A DNA stretch of 36,874 nt. It comes from an uncultured Gammaproteobacteria bacterium. Lineage in GTDB: Bacteria; Pseudomonadota; Gammaproteobacteria; Arenicellales; JAANXG01. Below the pieces are notes generated by a model, which saw nothing but the letters and a program-made list of their open reading frames with translations, did no database searches and was not told the origin of the DNA. The position numbers and the translations under genes are program-made. The stretch lies in NCBI GenBank assembly GCA_947259705.1, contig CAMYNL010000014.1:1-36874 (forward strand), read 5' to 3'. Shown here piece after piece: positions 15,980-23,957 of the stretch (its first letter is position 1; each line of letters begins with the position of its first letter).

Positions 15980-16079
15980 CTGAGGTCACCGGAACAAATG
16001 CGCGCGACGGTAACATACTTCTGTTTCGCATCACATCCGCATCCGGTGCCGGTGTCACCCGGCTTCGACGGCGTCGGCT

Positions 16080-17807
16080 TCAGGCAAATTCCAGTTTGCC
16101 GACCAGTTCCTTCAGTTCTTGGCTCTTGTGGCAGCGGAGTATATTTTCGGTGGCGAGCCTCACGGCGTTCAGGTTGGTATCCATAACCTTTCTTTTGACT
16201 TCCAGCAGCGTTGTCGGGTCCATGCTGAACAGTCGCAAGCCGAGACCCATCAGCAGCCTCGTGTAGCGCGGATCGCCGGCCATTTCACCACACATGGTGA
16301 CAGGGATACCGGCTTTGTTGGCGGCGTCGATGACCAGCTTGATCAGGCGCAGTACCGCGGGGTGCAGCGGATCGTAGAGATAGTTCACAGCATCATCTAC
16401 ACGGTCTATGGCCAGCGTGTATTGAATCAGGTCATTGGTACCGATCGACAGGAAATCCAGGTGTTGTGCGAAAAGGTCGGCCGCGACGGCGGCTGCCGGC
16501 ACCTCGATCATACCGCCCACCGGGATGTTTGCGTCATAGGCATGACCCTCGCGATCGAGTTCGTGCTTGACTTCCTCGATCAGGCTCTTCACCTGATCCA
16601 GCTCGTCCAGGCTGGAGACCATGGGGATCATCATCTGCACCGGCCCGACGGCGGAGGCACGCAGGATTGCCCGCAGCTGTGGCTTGAACAGCGCCGGATC
16701 GTGTAGGCACATTCGAACCGCCCGCAACCCGAGCGCCGGGTTGGTCGGGGCCTCGCCACGTCCGCCATCGACCTGCTTGTCGGCACCCAGGTCGAGGGTG
16801 CGTATGGTGACCTGCTGACGCAGGGTCTTGATTACCCTGGTGTAGGCGGCAAACTGTTCCGCTTCGCTGGGCGGCTGCGCGCGGTTCATGAACAGATATT
16901 CGGTCCGATACAGACCGACGCTGTCGGCGTGCGATTCCTGGGCCGCCTTGATGTCGTCCGGGAGCTCGATGTTGGCCATCAGCGTAATTGTGGCCCCGTC
17001 CCGCGTTACCGCGGCGCTCTCCTTGATCTTTTCCAATTCAAGCTGCTTGCCTATTACATATGCACGCCGCTGTTCGTAGAAATCGAGCACCAACGAGTCG
17101 GGGGCGACCATGACGACACCACGCTTGCCGTCGACCACGACGGTTTCGCCGTTACGGATATAGCGGCTGGCCCCGTGCATGCCGACTATGGCTGGAATGT
17201 TGAGGCTGCGGGCCAGTATGGCCGTATGGGAGATGGGTCCCCCGAGGTCCGTTGCAAAAGCGGACATCTTGTGACGCTTGAGCAGAACGGCGTCCGCAGG
17301 CGAAAGGTCCCGGGTCACGACGACCTTGCCATCCAGGCTCTTGCCGATGTCGGTCAACCGCTCCCGATGGATATTGAGAAGGTTGCGCTGTACCCGGTTA
17401 ATGACATCCTCGACATCGGTCCTCTTACTGCGCAGGTAAGCATCTTCCATCTGCTCGAACACGCGCATCAGGGCAGCGCCATGCATTCTCAGGGCATGCT
17501 CCGCGTTCAAGCGCTGTTCGCGTATGGTGCGGATTGGCTTCTCCGCAATCTCCGGGTCTTGCAGCATGAGCAGATAGGTCTCAATAAACGACGCACTTTC
17601 CGATGGGGCGTTCGCCGGGATTTGGGCGGCGATCTCGCGTAGCTGCTGGCGTGATGCGACGACAGCATTGCGAAACCGTTTGACTTCGGGCTCGACTTCC
17701 TGCGCGGGAATGGTGTACTCGGGGATGTCCAGGCTGGGTCCGTGGAGTACGAATGCCGTCCCTATGGCGATACCCTTGCCAACCCCCGAACCGTGCAGTA
17801 CCAGCAC
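16080..17807 (-). CDS. ptsI: PTS enzyme I (phosphoenolpyruvate-protein phosphotransferase)
   Basis: A 575-residue cytoplasmic enzyme that moves phosphate from PEP to the HPr-type carrier. The phosphohistidine is His194 in LGGPISHTAILARS. The PEP-binding barrel shows GLYRTEYLFMNR, GGMIEVPAAA, SIGTNDLIQYTLAIDR and the catalytic Cys in TMCGEMAGDP. There is no N-terminal GAF domain, so by architecture this is classical EI, not PtsP/EI-Ntr. The start is a GTG at 17807 (MLVLHGSGVGKGI), directly abutting the ptsH stop. No sugar-specific EIIBC is encoded nearby and the only EIIA is PtsN, so a mainly regulatory phosphorelay is inferred. Confidence 0.96.
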   Translation of the reverse strand: MLVLHGSGVGKGIAIGTAFVLHGPSLDIPEYTIPAQEVEPEVKRFRNAVVASRQQLREIAAQIPANAPSESASFIETYLLMLQDPEIAEKPIRTIREQRLNAEHALRMHGAALMRVFEQMEDAYLRSKRTDVEDVINRVQRNLLNIHRERLTDIGKSLDGKVVVTRDLSPADAVLLKRHKMSAFATDLGGPISHTAILARSLNIPAIVGMHGASRYIRNGETVVVDGKRGVVMVAPDSLVLDFYEQRRAYVIGKQLELEKIKESAAVTRDGATITLMANIELPDDIKAAQESHADSVGLYRTEYLFMNRAQPPSEAEQFAAYTRVIKTLRQQVTIRTLDLGADKQVDGGRGEAPTNPALGLRAVRMCLHDPALFKPQLRAILRASAVGPVQMMIPMVSSLDELDQVKSLIEEVKHELDREGHAYDANIPVGGMIEVPAAAVAADLFAQHLDFLSIGTNDLIQYTLAIDRVDDAVNYLYDPLHPAVLRLIKLVIDAANKAGIPVTMCGEMAGDPRYTRLLMGLGLRLFSMDPTTLLEVKRKVMDTNLNAVRLATENILRCHKSQELKELVGKLEFA

Positions 17808-18077
17808 CTATTCGTTCTCCCCAAAGCGGCTCTCAAACAACGCTGTCAACGCATTCACGGCCTCCACTTCGTCCGGTCCCTCCGCAACGATCTCCAGGTC
17901 GGAGCCATGCGAGGCCGCCAGCATCATCAGGCCCATGATGCTCTTGGCATCCGCAGATTGGCCGTTGCAGTGAAGCTGTATCTGGCTCTCGAAACCGGAT
18001 GCTGCATGCACCAGCTTCGCCGCCGCACGGGCATGGAGTCCAAGCTTATTGATTATGGTCGAGGATCTGCGCTGCAT
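17808..18077 (-). CDS. ptsH: HPr/NPr-type phosphocarrier protein
   Basis: An 89-residue carrier between EI and EIIA. His15 in NKLGLHARAAAKL is the phosphorylation site, and AKSIMGL places Ser at 46. The start is the ATG at 18077 (MQRRSSTIINKLG), the canonical HPr N-terminus; a TTG at 18098 overlapping rapZ would add seven residues and is less likely. In E. coli the protein at this position (after rapZ) is NPr; here the carrier is followed directly by its own EI gene, so it probably serves both roles. Confidence 0.95.
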   Translation of the reverse strand: MQRRSSTIINKLGLHARAAAKLVHAASGFESQIQLHCNGQSADAKSIMGLMMLAASHGSDLEIVAEGPDEVEAVNALTALFESRFGENE

Positions 18078-18090
18078 TAGCGATGATGTC

Positions 18091-18945
18091 CTAAGCAAGT
18101 TCGCGGTGCCTTATCTGTACATTCAGGTTATGGTCGGAGAAACGGGCGGCAAGGTGCTGGGCGACGTATACCGACCGGTGCTGCCCGCCGGTGCAGCCGA
18201 TGGCAACGGTAATATAACTCCTGCTTTCCTTCTTGAAATGCGGCAGCCAGGTATCGATGAACTCGGTGACCTGATCGACCATTCTGCCGACCTCGTCATG
18301 TCCCCCCAGGTACTCGACGACAGGGGCGTCCAGCCCCGATAACTGGCGCAGCGACTCCTGCCAGTAGGGGTTGGGCAGACATCGCACGTCAAAAACGAAA
18401 TCCGCATCGAGCGGGGGACCGAACTTATAACCAAAAGACTCGAACAGCAGCGTCAACGAGGAACTCAGTTCACCGCCCGCGAAATCCCTGATCAGTCCCC
18501 GCAGCTCCTGTGCCGTTGTTTGGCTGGTATTGATGCGTCTGGCCGCCGCGCTGGACAAGGGAAGTAGCAGTTCCCGTTCCCGCCGAATACCCTCCAGCAG
18601 GGCCGTTTCGTGATCCGTGAGAGGGTGCTTGCGGCGCGTTTCGCTGAATCGTTTCAGCAGGATCCGTTCGTCCGCTTGCAGAAAAATGATCTTGTATTCG
18701 AGGCCATACCGGTCAAGTTCCGCCAGCTTTTCCGGCAGTGAAGCCAGAAAACCGCGATTGCGCGAGTCAATCCCGACCGCACAGTTCTCCAGGCCGTCTC
18801 CGGACTGTTCTTTGAACTCACCGGCAAACTGGGGCAGCAATACAGCTGGCAGGTTATCAATGCAGTAATAACCGAGGTCCTCAAGGGCCTGCAGGGCGAT
18901 GGTTTTGCCGGATCCTGACAATCCGCTAACGATGAAGAAATTCAA
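18091..18945 (-). CDS. rapZ: RNase adapter protein RapZ (YvcJ family)
   Basis: A 284-residue nucleotide-binding RNA adapter. Walker A is GLSGSGKT (8-15) and the C-terminal domain carries AIGCTGGQHRSVYVAQHL. In enterobacteria RapZ directs RNase E to GlmZ and so tunes GlmS and amino-sugar supply; no GlmY/GlmZ sRNA is recognised in this window, so that part of the circuit is unknown here. The start is a TTG at 18945 (MNFFIVSGLSGSG), as the family sequence begins exactly here. A 16-bp near-palindrome lies 20 nt upstream. Confidence 0.95.
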   Translation of the reverse strand: MNFFIVSGLSGSGKTIALQALEDLGYYCIDNLPAVLLPQFAGEFKEQSGDGLENCAVGIDSRNRGFLASLPEKLAELDRYGLEYKIIFLQADERILLKRFSETRRKHPLTDHETALLEGIRRERELLLPLSSAAARRINTSQTTAQELRGLIRDFAGGELSSSLTLLFESFGYKFGPPLDADFVFDVRCLPNPYWQESLRQLSGLDAPVVEYLGGHDEVGRMVDQVTEFIDTWLPHFKKESRSYITVAIGCTGGQHRSVYVAQHLAARFSDHNLNVQIRHRELA

Positions 18946-18965
18946 GGGTGACTCTTGCCGCTTTC

Positions 18966-18981
18966 CAGTAAATCTTTACTG
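18966..18981. repeat. 7-bp inverted repeat with 2-nt spacer between ptsN and rapZ
   Basis: CAGTAAA-TC-TTTACTG lies in the 115-bp ptsN-rapZ gap, 20 nt before the rapZ TTG. The dyad is AT-rich within GC-rich surroundings. It may be an operator half-site pair or an RNA element near the ribosome-binding region. A 2-nt loop is too tight for a full-length hairpin, so a protein-binding dyad seems likelier. Role not established. Confidence 0.4.
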
Positions 18982-19060
18982 CGGCTAGCTTACTGGGAGA
19001 TCATCGCTCCCGCCACCTTCCGAGGCAGCTGTCGGACCAGCTATCGGGTACAGCTGATAG

Positions 19061-19558
19061 TCAATCCTGTAATTTCGCCGTAATCAGTCGCTGATAGCAT
19101 TGATCATTCGACGCGGTAGCCAGCAGTTCCCGACGCAGTGAGCTGTCACTGAACAGCCGCGCAAGCCGTGCCAGTATGCGCAGGTGTTGCTCGGTCGCCT
19201 CCGCCGGCACCAGCAGACCGAACGCCAGTCTGATCGGTTCGCCGTCCAGCGCATCGTAGTCGAGTGGCTCGTCCAGGACCGCAACGGCACCAACCGGCTG
19301 CTCCAGGCCCGCCACGCGCCCGTGGGGTAGTGCCACCCCGTGGCCGATTCCGGTGCTGCCCAGGCGCTCCCGGTCCACCAGAGTCTGGAACACGATCCTT
19401 GCAGTCACGTCATCCCGTCCCTCGGTCAGCAGTTCGGTTAGTCGTTCGAGCAGGCGTTTGCGGCTACCGACGCCGCAGTGAACCTCCACCCGATCCGGTG
19501 TCACCAGATCGCTGATTTCAACCGGCATCTCGGAAATATTCTCGGCCACGTTACTCAC
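19061..19558 (-). CDS. ptsN: PTS IIA-like nitrogen-regulatory protein PtsN (EIIA-Ntr)
   Basis: A 165-residue EIIA of the fructose/mannitol type, the output protein of the nitrogen-related PTS. The phosphorylated His is expected at His79 in GIGHGVALPHGRV (His73 is the partner His). In other Proteobacteria EIIA-Ntr regulates K+ transport, sigma-54-linked genes and envelope stress depending on its phosphorylation. The start is a GTG at 19558 that overlaps the hpf stop by 4 nt (GTGA). It sits in the conserved rpoN-hpf-ptsN-rapZ order, with its donors HPr and EI encoded downstream. Confidence 0.96.
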   Translation of the reverse strand: MSNVAENISEMPVEISDLVTPDRVEVHCGVGSRKRLLERLTELLTEGRDDVTARIVFQTLVDRERLGSTGIGHGVALPHGRVAGLEQPVGAVAVLDEPLDYDALDGEPIRLAFGLLVPAEATEQHLRILARLARLFSDSSLRRELLATASNDQCYQRLITAKLQD

Positions 19559-19878
19559 TTTATCGCCTGATCTTTCAATGTGTTGCCGCTGCGTCGGCTG
19601 GCGCTCTTTTCCTTGTGTTTTCGGACCTGGGTGTCGAGCTTGTCGGTAAGCGAATCGATAGCGGCGTACATGTCCTCTGCCTCCGCGTTGGCATGCAGGG
19701 TTGCGCCTTTGGCATTGATTGTGGCCTCCGCCAGGTGGCGCGTCTTCTCCACATGAAGCACGACATTGGTATTCGTGGCGTGATCAAAATGTCGACCGAT
19801 CTTCTCCATCTTGTCAGTGACATACTGCTTGAGTGGCGGCGTAACCTGCATCTGGTGGCCACTGATCGTAATTTGCAT
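19555..19878 (-). CDS. hpf: Ribosome hibernation promoting factor, short form
   Basis: A 107-residue HPF/YhbH-family protein that binds the 30S decoding region and promotes ribosome dimerisation or inactivation in slow growth. It begins MQITISGHQMQVT and has the family blocks YVTDKMEKIGRHF and ATLHANAEAEDMYAAID. It lacks the C-terminal dimerisation domain of long HPF. A strong Shine-Dalgarno (GGAGG, 7 nt before the ATG at 19878) suggests high expression, unlike most neighbours. It overlaps ptsN by 4 nt. Confidence 0.96.
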   Translation of the reverse strand: MQITISGHQMQVTPPLKQYVTDKMEKIGRHFDHATNTNVVLHVEKTRHLAEATINAKGATLHANAEAEDMYAAIDSLTDKLDTQVRKHKEKSASRRSGNTLKDQAIK

Positions 19879-19982
19879 GATTTACCTCCGGCAAAGTATG
19901 GTCGAAAAGAACCACGTGTAGCATTCAACCTGATGCGATTCCCCGCATTGAAGTTCACGAAACATTCCCGTAGCCCTCCAGC

Positions 19983-21470
19983 TCACAGTAGGGACTTACG
20001 CTGGTTGGAAGGGGGTATGTTCATGTTTTCCCGGTACTTCGCGACGGTTCGGCGCGCTACGGTAATCCCCTGTTCTTCCAGCAACTTGACGATTTTGCTG
20101 TCGCTGATGGGTTTGACGGGTGATTCCGTTTCCACGAGTTTCCTGATCAGTGATCGGATCGCCGTGGACGAACGGGTTCCTCCATCCAGTGTGGACACGT
20201 GGCTGGAGAAAAAGAACTTGAGTTCGAAAATACCACGCGGGGTCACCATGTATTTCTGTGTCGTCGCGCGCGATATCGTCGATTCATGCATGCTCAAAGT
20301 CTCCGCGATATCGTGAAGTACCATGGGTTTCATGGCTTCTTCCCCGAAATCGAAGAAGCCATGTTGCCTGTCTATTATCGCCCTTGCCACCTTGAGCAGG
20401 GTATCGTTACGGTTGTGCAGGCTCTTTAGAAACCAGCGTGCTTCCTGCAGTTGATCCTGTATATATCGTTTGTCCGCGCTGTTATCCCCCCGGCGAAGCA
20501 TGGACTGATAAGTACGGTTGATGCGGACCTGCGGGAAGGCATCGGCATTCAGTTCCGCATGCCACCCGTCCTTGAGCTTTTTCACAATGATGTCGGGGAT
20601 GATGTAGCTGGGCTGCGCCGGCGCCACCGCATTGCCGGGACGCGGGTGCAGGTCTTGAATCAGTTTAACGGCTCTTCCCAGTTCCGCCGTGTCGATCTTC
20701 AATAGCCGCTGAAGTTGCGCGAAATCCCGGTTTCCAAGCAGCTTGAGATGATAACGGGCGATCTCCCGCGCCGGAGCCAAACCGGGTGTCAGCGTGTCGA
20801 AATGCTTGAGCTGGATCAAAAGACATTCGCTGACGTCGCGCGCCGCGACCCCGAGCGGATCGAAGTTCTGAATCTGGTGCAGAACCGTCTCCACTTCGTC
20901 CAGTTCCAGCTCGTAACCGGGGTCCCGATTGAGCAACTGGCAGATTTCATCGAGCGCGCAGCTGAGATATCCGTCCTCGTTAATAGCGTCTATTATCGCC
21001 ATTGCGATTTCGCGGTCCTGCTCTGTAAACGGCGTCATGCACATCTGCCAATACAGATGCTCGCGGAGTGTCGCCGGCGCACTACTCCGATTGTCAATCT
21101 CAAAACTTGTGGATTCGCTTGCGCCGTTCCGCACGCTGCTGGCATAGGGGAGTTCGAACTGTTCCTCCCAGTCTCCGGAGTCGTCGTCGCTCTCGACAGG
21201 ACTTTCACCGCTGAGCGCCAGGTCTGTATCGGTGACCGGTGAATCCTGGCCTTCTGGCCCATCGTTATCGCTTTCCTGGTCCTCTGTTCTTGGTCCGTCT
21301 CCGTCGTCTGCCGAGTCTTCGTTTTCCTCGAGCAGGGGATTCTCTTCCAGCGCTTGTTGAATCTCGGTGTGCAGGTCCAGCGCCGAAAGCTGCAGCAGGC
21401 GAATCGCCTGCTGCAGTTGCGGCGTCATCGTCAATCGTTGACCAAGTTTTAGCTCTAGCGACTGTTTCAT
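19983..21470 (-). CDS. rpoN: RNA polymerase sigma-54 factor RpoN
   Basis: A 495-residue sigma factor for enhancer-dependent promoters. Region I is present at the N-terminus (MKQSLELKLGQRLTMTPQLQ, Gln/Leu-rich, binds activators), followed by an acidic region II with many Asp/Glu/Ser (about 45-115), the core-binding domain, the helix-turn-helix region, and the RpoN box ARRTVAKYRE near the C-terminus that reads the -24 element. The start chosen is the ATG at 21470, which gives the canonical MKQSLELKLG; an ATG at 21500 would add 10 residues. It is encoded 138 bp after lptB and probably has its own promoter. Confidence 0.97.
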   Translation of the reverse strand: MKQSLELKLGQRLTMTPQLQQAIRLLQLSALDLHTEIQQALEENPLLEENEDSADDGDGPRTEDQESDNDGPEGQDSPVTDTDLALSGESPVESDDDSGDWEEQFELPYASSVRNGASESTSFEIDNRSSAPATLREHLYWQMCMTPFTEQDREIAMAIIDAINEDGYLSCALDEICQLLNRDPGYELELDEVETVLHQIQNFDPLGVAARDVSECLLIQLKHFDTLTPGLAPAREIARYHLKLLGNRDFAQLQRLLKIDTAELGRAVKLIQDLHPRPGNAVAPAQPSYIIPDIIVKKLKDGWHAELNADAFPQVRINRTYQSMLRRGDNSADKRYIQDQLQEARWFLKSLHNRNDTLLKVARAIIDRQHGFFDFGEEAMKPMVLHDIAETLSMHESTISRATTQKYMVTPRGIFELKFFFSSHVSTLDGGTRSSTAIRSLIRKLVETESPVKPISDSKIVKLLEEQGITVARRTVAKYRENMNIPPSNQRKSLL

Positions 21471-21595
21471 ACCGCGCTGGCGTGGCCACGGTTCGCCCAT
21501 TGTGGGTCCCGGGAACTGTTAGTGCTGTCCATGCCCGATCCTTACTGTTCTTATTCTGGTCAGCAACTGATCCATTGCCGCGGGCTCCATTTCCT

Positions 21596-21601
21596 ATTCT
21601 A
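21596..21601 (-). promoter_or_regulatory. Candidate -10 element for rpoN-hpf-ptsN
   Basis: On the minus strand TAGAAT (GCTAGAATAGG) lies 8 bp after the lptB stop and 126 nt upstream of the rpoN ATG. The corresponding -35 position falls within the last codons of lptB and is a poor match, so this is a single-hexamer candidate. Confidence 0.3.
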
Positions 21602-21608
21602 GCAAAAA

Positions 21609-22334
21609 TTAAAGTCGGAAATTCGAGCCCAGGTAGACTTCCCGGACTTCATCATTGGCCAGGATCTGCTCCGGCGTGCCCCCCGTTAAGACCTTGCCCT
21701 CGCTGAGAATATAGGCCCGATCGCAGATACCAAGGGTCTCGCGCACGTTGTGATCGGTGATCAGCACGCCGATGCCGCTGTCGCGGAGATAGGAAATCAC
21801 GTGTTGGATATCGCCCACTGAAATCGGATCGATGCCTGCAAAAGGCTCATCCAGCAGGATGAAGTATGGCCGCAGCGCCAGCGCCCGGGCGATTTCCACG
21901 CGGCGGCGCTCGCCGCCGGACAAGCTGATGCCCATGGTGTTGCGTTTATGGGCTATACCGAATTCGCCCAGCAACTCGTCGACGCGGTTGTTGCGGCCCT
22001 GCTTTGACAGTCCATGCTGGGCCTCCAGGACCGCCATGATGTTGTCAGCCACCGTCAGGCGTCGGAATACGGAAGGCTCCTGGGGCAGGTAGCCTATTCC
22101 CAGGCGGGCCCGCTCATGCATGGGAAGATGGGAGATACGGTTGTCATCCAGGGTGATCTCGCCGCTATCGCGTCGGATCAAGCCGACCACCATGTAGAAG
22201 CAGGTGGTTTTACCGGCGCCGTTGGGACCCAACAGGCCGACCACTTCCCCGCTGCGAACCTTGAGATTCACATGGTCCACGACCTGCAGACCTTTGTATT
22301 GTTTGCAAAGATCTACCGTTGCAAGGGTGCTCAT
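21609..22334 (-). CDS. lptB: LPS export ABC transporter ATP-binding protein LptB
   Basis: A 241-residue ATPase that powers LPS extraction from the inner membrane with LptF, LptG and LptC. Walker A GPNGAGKT, signature [15 protein letters not shown] and Walker [14 protein letters not shown] are intact, as is the switch His in [10 protein letters not shown]. The start is the ATG at 22334 ([15 protein letters not shown]); a longer ORF reading back into lptA is an out-of-frame extension. It is immediately downstream of lptA, separated by the second copy of a 12-bp duplication. Confidence 0.97.
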   Translation of the reverse strand: MSTLATVDLCKQYKGLQVVDHVNLKVRSGEVVGLLGPNGAGKTTCFYMVVGLIRRDSGEITLDDNRISHLPMHERARLGIGYLPQEPSVFRRLTVADNIMAVLEAQHGLSKQGRNNRVDELLGEFGIAHKRNTMGISLSGGERRRVEIARALALRPYFILLDEPFAGIDPISVGDIQHVISYLRDSGIGVLITDHNVRETLGICDRAYILSEGKVLTGGTPEQILANDEVREVYLGSNFRL

Positions 22335-22335
22335 T

Positions 22336-22359
22336 CTAGGGCGCTGACTAGGGCGCTGA
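22336..22359. repeat. 12-bp perfect tandem duplication spanning the lptA stop codon
   Basis: CTAGGGCGCTGA occurs twice head-to-tail (22336-22347 and 22348-22359). Read on the minus strand each copy encodes Ser-Ala-Pro-stop, so the lptA terminal codons and its TAG are repeated just before the lptB ATG. A recent slippage duplication is the simplest explanation. Confidence 0.85.
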
Positions 22360-22902
22360 CTGTTTGCGCGGCTGGATGATGATCCGTGAACGCCCGGGTT
22401 TGCTCGGCGCAGTCTCGGCATCCGCCGAGCCAGCGGCTTTTTTCTGTGTCTGGCGCAGGCCCTTGACCGTCATCTTGTCTGCGCCCATGTCATATACGAT
22501 GATGTTGCCCTTCGCGATATCCGGACCCTGTTTCAGGCTCGCATCGTTGATCAGCGTCAGGGTGTTTTCGATCTGGTGAAGCACGATCTTCTTGCCCTTG
22601 CCTATAACGTCCTCGTCCTTGCCGTCCGGCCGTTGCTGAAACATTGCCGGATTTCCCCACACGGTCGCGGTTTCGACGCGGTCGCCCGCGTAGTTGACGA
22701 TTATCTTGTCCCCGCGTATGAGCAGGGTTCCCTGCTCAACGATCACATTCCCCTTGTAGGTTCTTACACCAGTCTTGAAATCGAACTCCACCTCGTCCGC
22801 TTCGATGACCGCGGGTTCGTCGCGGTCCGTGCTCAACGCGTGCGCGGTTGCCGACATGACGATGGCGATCAGCACGACGGTGAATTTCGGAAGTAATCTC
22901 AT
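22348..22902 (-). CDS. lptA: Periplasmic LPS-transport protein LptA
   Basis: A 184-residue OstA-fold protein forming the periplasmic bridge that carries LPS from LptC to LptD. It has a signal peptide ([22 protein letters not shown], cleavage before LSTD). The beta-jellyroll core contains [33 protein letters not shown] and a second [21 protein letters not shown] block (here [12 protein letters not shown]). The basic tail ends [12 protein letters not shown]. It starts at the ATG at 22902, 25 nt after the lptC stop. Confidence 0.95.
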   Translation of the reverse strand: MRLLPKFTVVLIAIVMSATAHALSTDRDEPAVIEADEVEFDFKTGVRTYKGNVIVEQGTLLIRGDKIIVNYAGDRVETATVWGNPAMFQQRPDGKDEDVIGKGKKIVLHQIENTLTLINDASLKQGPDIAKGNIIVYDMGADKMTVKGLRQTQKKAAGSADAETAPSKPGRSRIIIQPRKQSAP

Positions 22903-22927
22903 GTTCTCGGCCTAGCCTGATTTTTCC

Positions 22928-23371
22928 TTACTGCTTGCTCCGATCCAGCAGGATACGGAGTTTTTCGGTGGTCATTATGCCACCGCCGCTCTGAGGGTTG
23001 TTGCCCTGGATCACCTTGACGTTACCGGTCAACAGCACTTCATTTCCGTCCGAGGAAACCCAGCCCGACTCCGAATAGGTATGGCGGGGGGCGGCACCCG
23101 GTTCGAATTGTACAATGTGTGGATTGTCCAGCAATGCAGTGTCGTCGTCCGGGTAATGCACCAGGCGTTCTGCCTCCACGATATAGTGACGTTTACCGTC
23201 TTCCCCCATACCCACCGCCGTAAAGTTCTCGATGTAGTAATCGGGGTCGTGACGCTCCCGGCCGTCGAAAGTCACCGGCTGGTCTTCCACCAGGCCATAC
23301 TGCAGCCACAGGCTCAGCATGCCGAGACCGCAGAACACGACGATATAGACCACGCGTTCGAGATGTCGCAT
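22928..23371 (-). CDS. lptC: LPS export protein LptC, C-terminally short
   Basis: A bitopic inner-membrane protein that passes LPS to LptA. One N-terminal membrane helix (VVYIVVFCGLGMLSLWLQYGL, about 7-26) precedes the periplasmic OstA-like domain (YYIENFTAVGMGEDGKRHY, YSESGWVSSDGNEVLLTGNV, MTTEKLRILLDRSKQ). The product is 147 residues, whereas LptC is usually about 180-200. The family normally continues past the TTxxLRI strand for another 40 or so residues; here a TAA follows immediately and the next gene starts 25 nt later. The missing segment includes strands that contact LptA in E. coli. Identity is firm; whether the short form is functional or a mutation/sequence error is open. Confidence 0.88.
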   Translation of the reverse strand: MRHLERVVYIVVFCGLGMLSLWLQYGLVEDQPVTFDGRERHDPDYYIENFTAVGMGEDGKRHYIVEAERLVHYPDDDTALLDNPHIVQFEPGAAPRHTYSESGWVSSDGNEVLLTGNVKVIQGNNPQSGGGIMTTEKLRILLDRSKQ

Positions 23372-23375
23372 GGTG

Positions 23376-23957
23376 TCAAGACGCCCCGTGTCCCTTGTCC
23401 AGAACGAGGTAGCTCTTCAGGATCGGGTCCAGCTTGCCTTGCGCATGCAGTATCATTTCGCAGACTTCGCGCACCGCGCCGTTCCCTCCCGCGCTCGGTG
23501 TTACCCAGTGCGCGATCTGCCGGGCCACGCGATGCGCGTTGGGCACCGCCACCGCGAGGCCGCAGTGCAGCAACGCGGGGACATCCACCACGTCGTCACC
23601 GACATAACTGCACTGTTCGGTGGAAAATCCCGTGGTGTGCAGCAGTTCGCCGAGCGCCTCCAGCTTGTTCCGGCGAGCCATCAGGCAATGAGTGATGCCC
23701 AGCTCGCGGGCGCGGTGTTCGAGGGCGCGAGAACTGCGGGCGGTGATCACCGCCGTTGCGATGTCGCCAGCGCTCAGCAGGTGCACTCCGTGTCCGTCAT
23801 AGACGTTGAAGCACTTGAAATCCTCACCGCTGGGGCCGACGTACAGGCTGCCATCGGTCATTACGCCATCGACGTCGAACACGGCGAGGCGGATGGCCCG
23901 GGCACGCGCCAGCACCGGTTCTGGAACGTCGTAGGCCAGTCCCCACGCGGTGGACAT
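23376..23957 (-). CDS. kdsC: 3-deoxy-D-manno-octulosonate 8-phosphate phosphatase KdsC
   Basis: A 193-residue HAD-superfamily phosphatase that releases Kdo from Kdo-8-phosphate. Motif I is VFDVDGVMTDG (Asp28 nucleophile, Asp30 acid/base), motif II is in AVITARSS, and motif III is SYVGDDVVDVPAL. The short C1-type length without a large cap is typical of KdsC. The start taken is the ATG at 23957, forming TGATG with the kdsD stop; a GTG one codon upstream (23960) is possible. It lies 4 nt before lptC. Confidence 0.96.
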   Translation of the reverse strand: MSTAWGLAYDVPEPVLARARAIRLAVFDVDGVMTDGSLYVGPSGEDFKCFNVYDGHGVHLLSAGDIATAVITARSSRALEHRARELGITHCLMARRNKLEALGELLHTTGFSTEQCSYVGDDVVDVPALLHCGLAVAVPNAHRVARQIAHWVTPSAGGNGAVREVCEMILHAQGKLDPILKSYLVLDKGHGAS

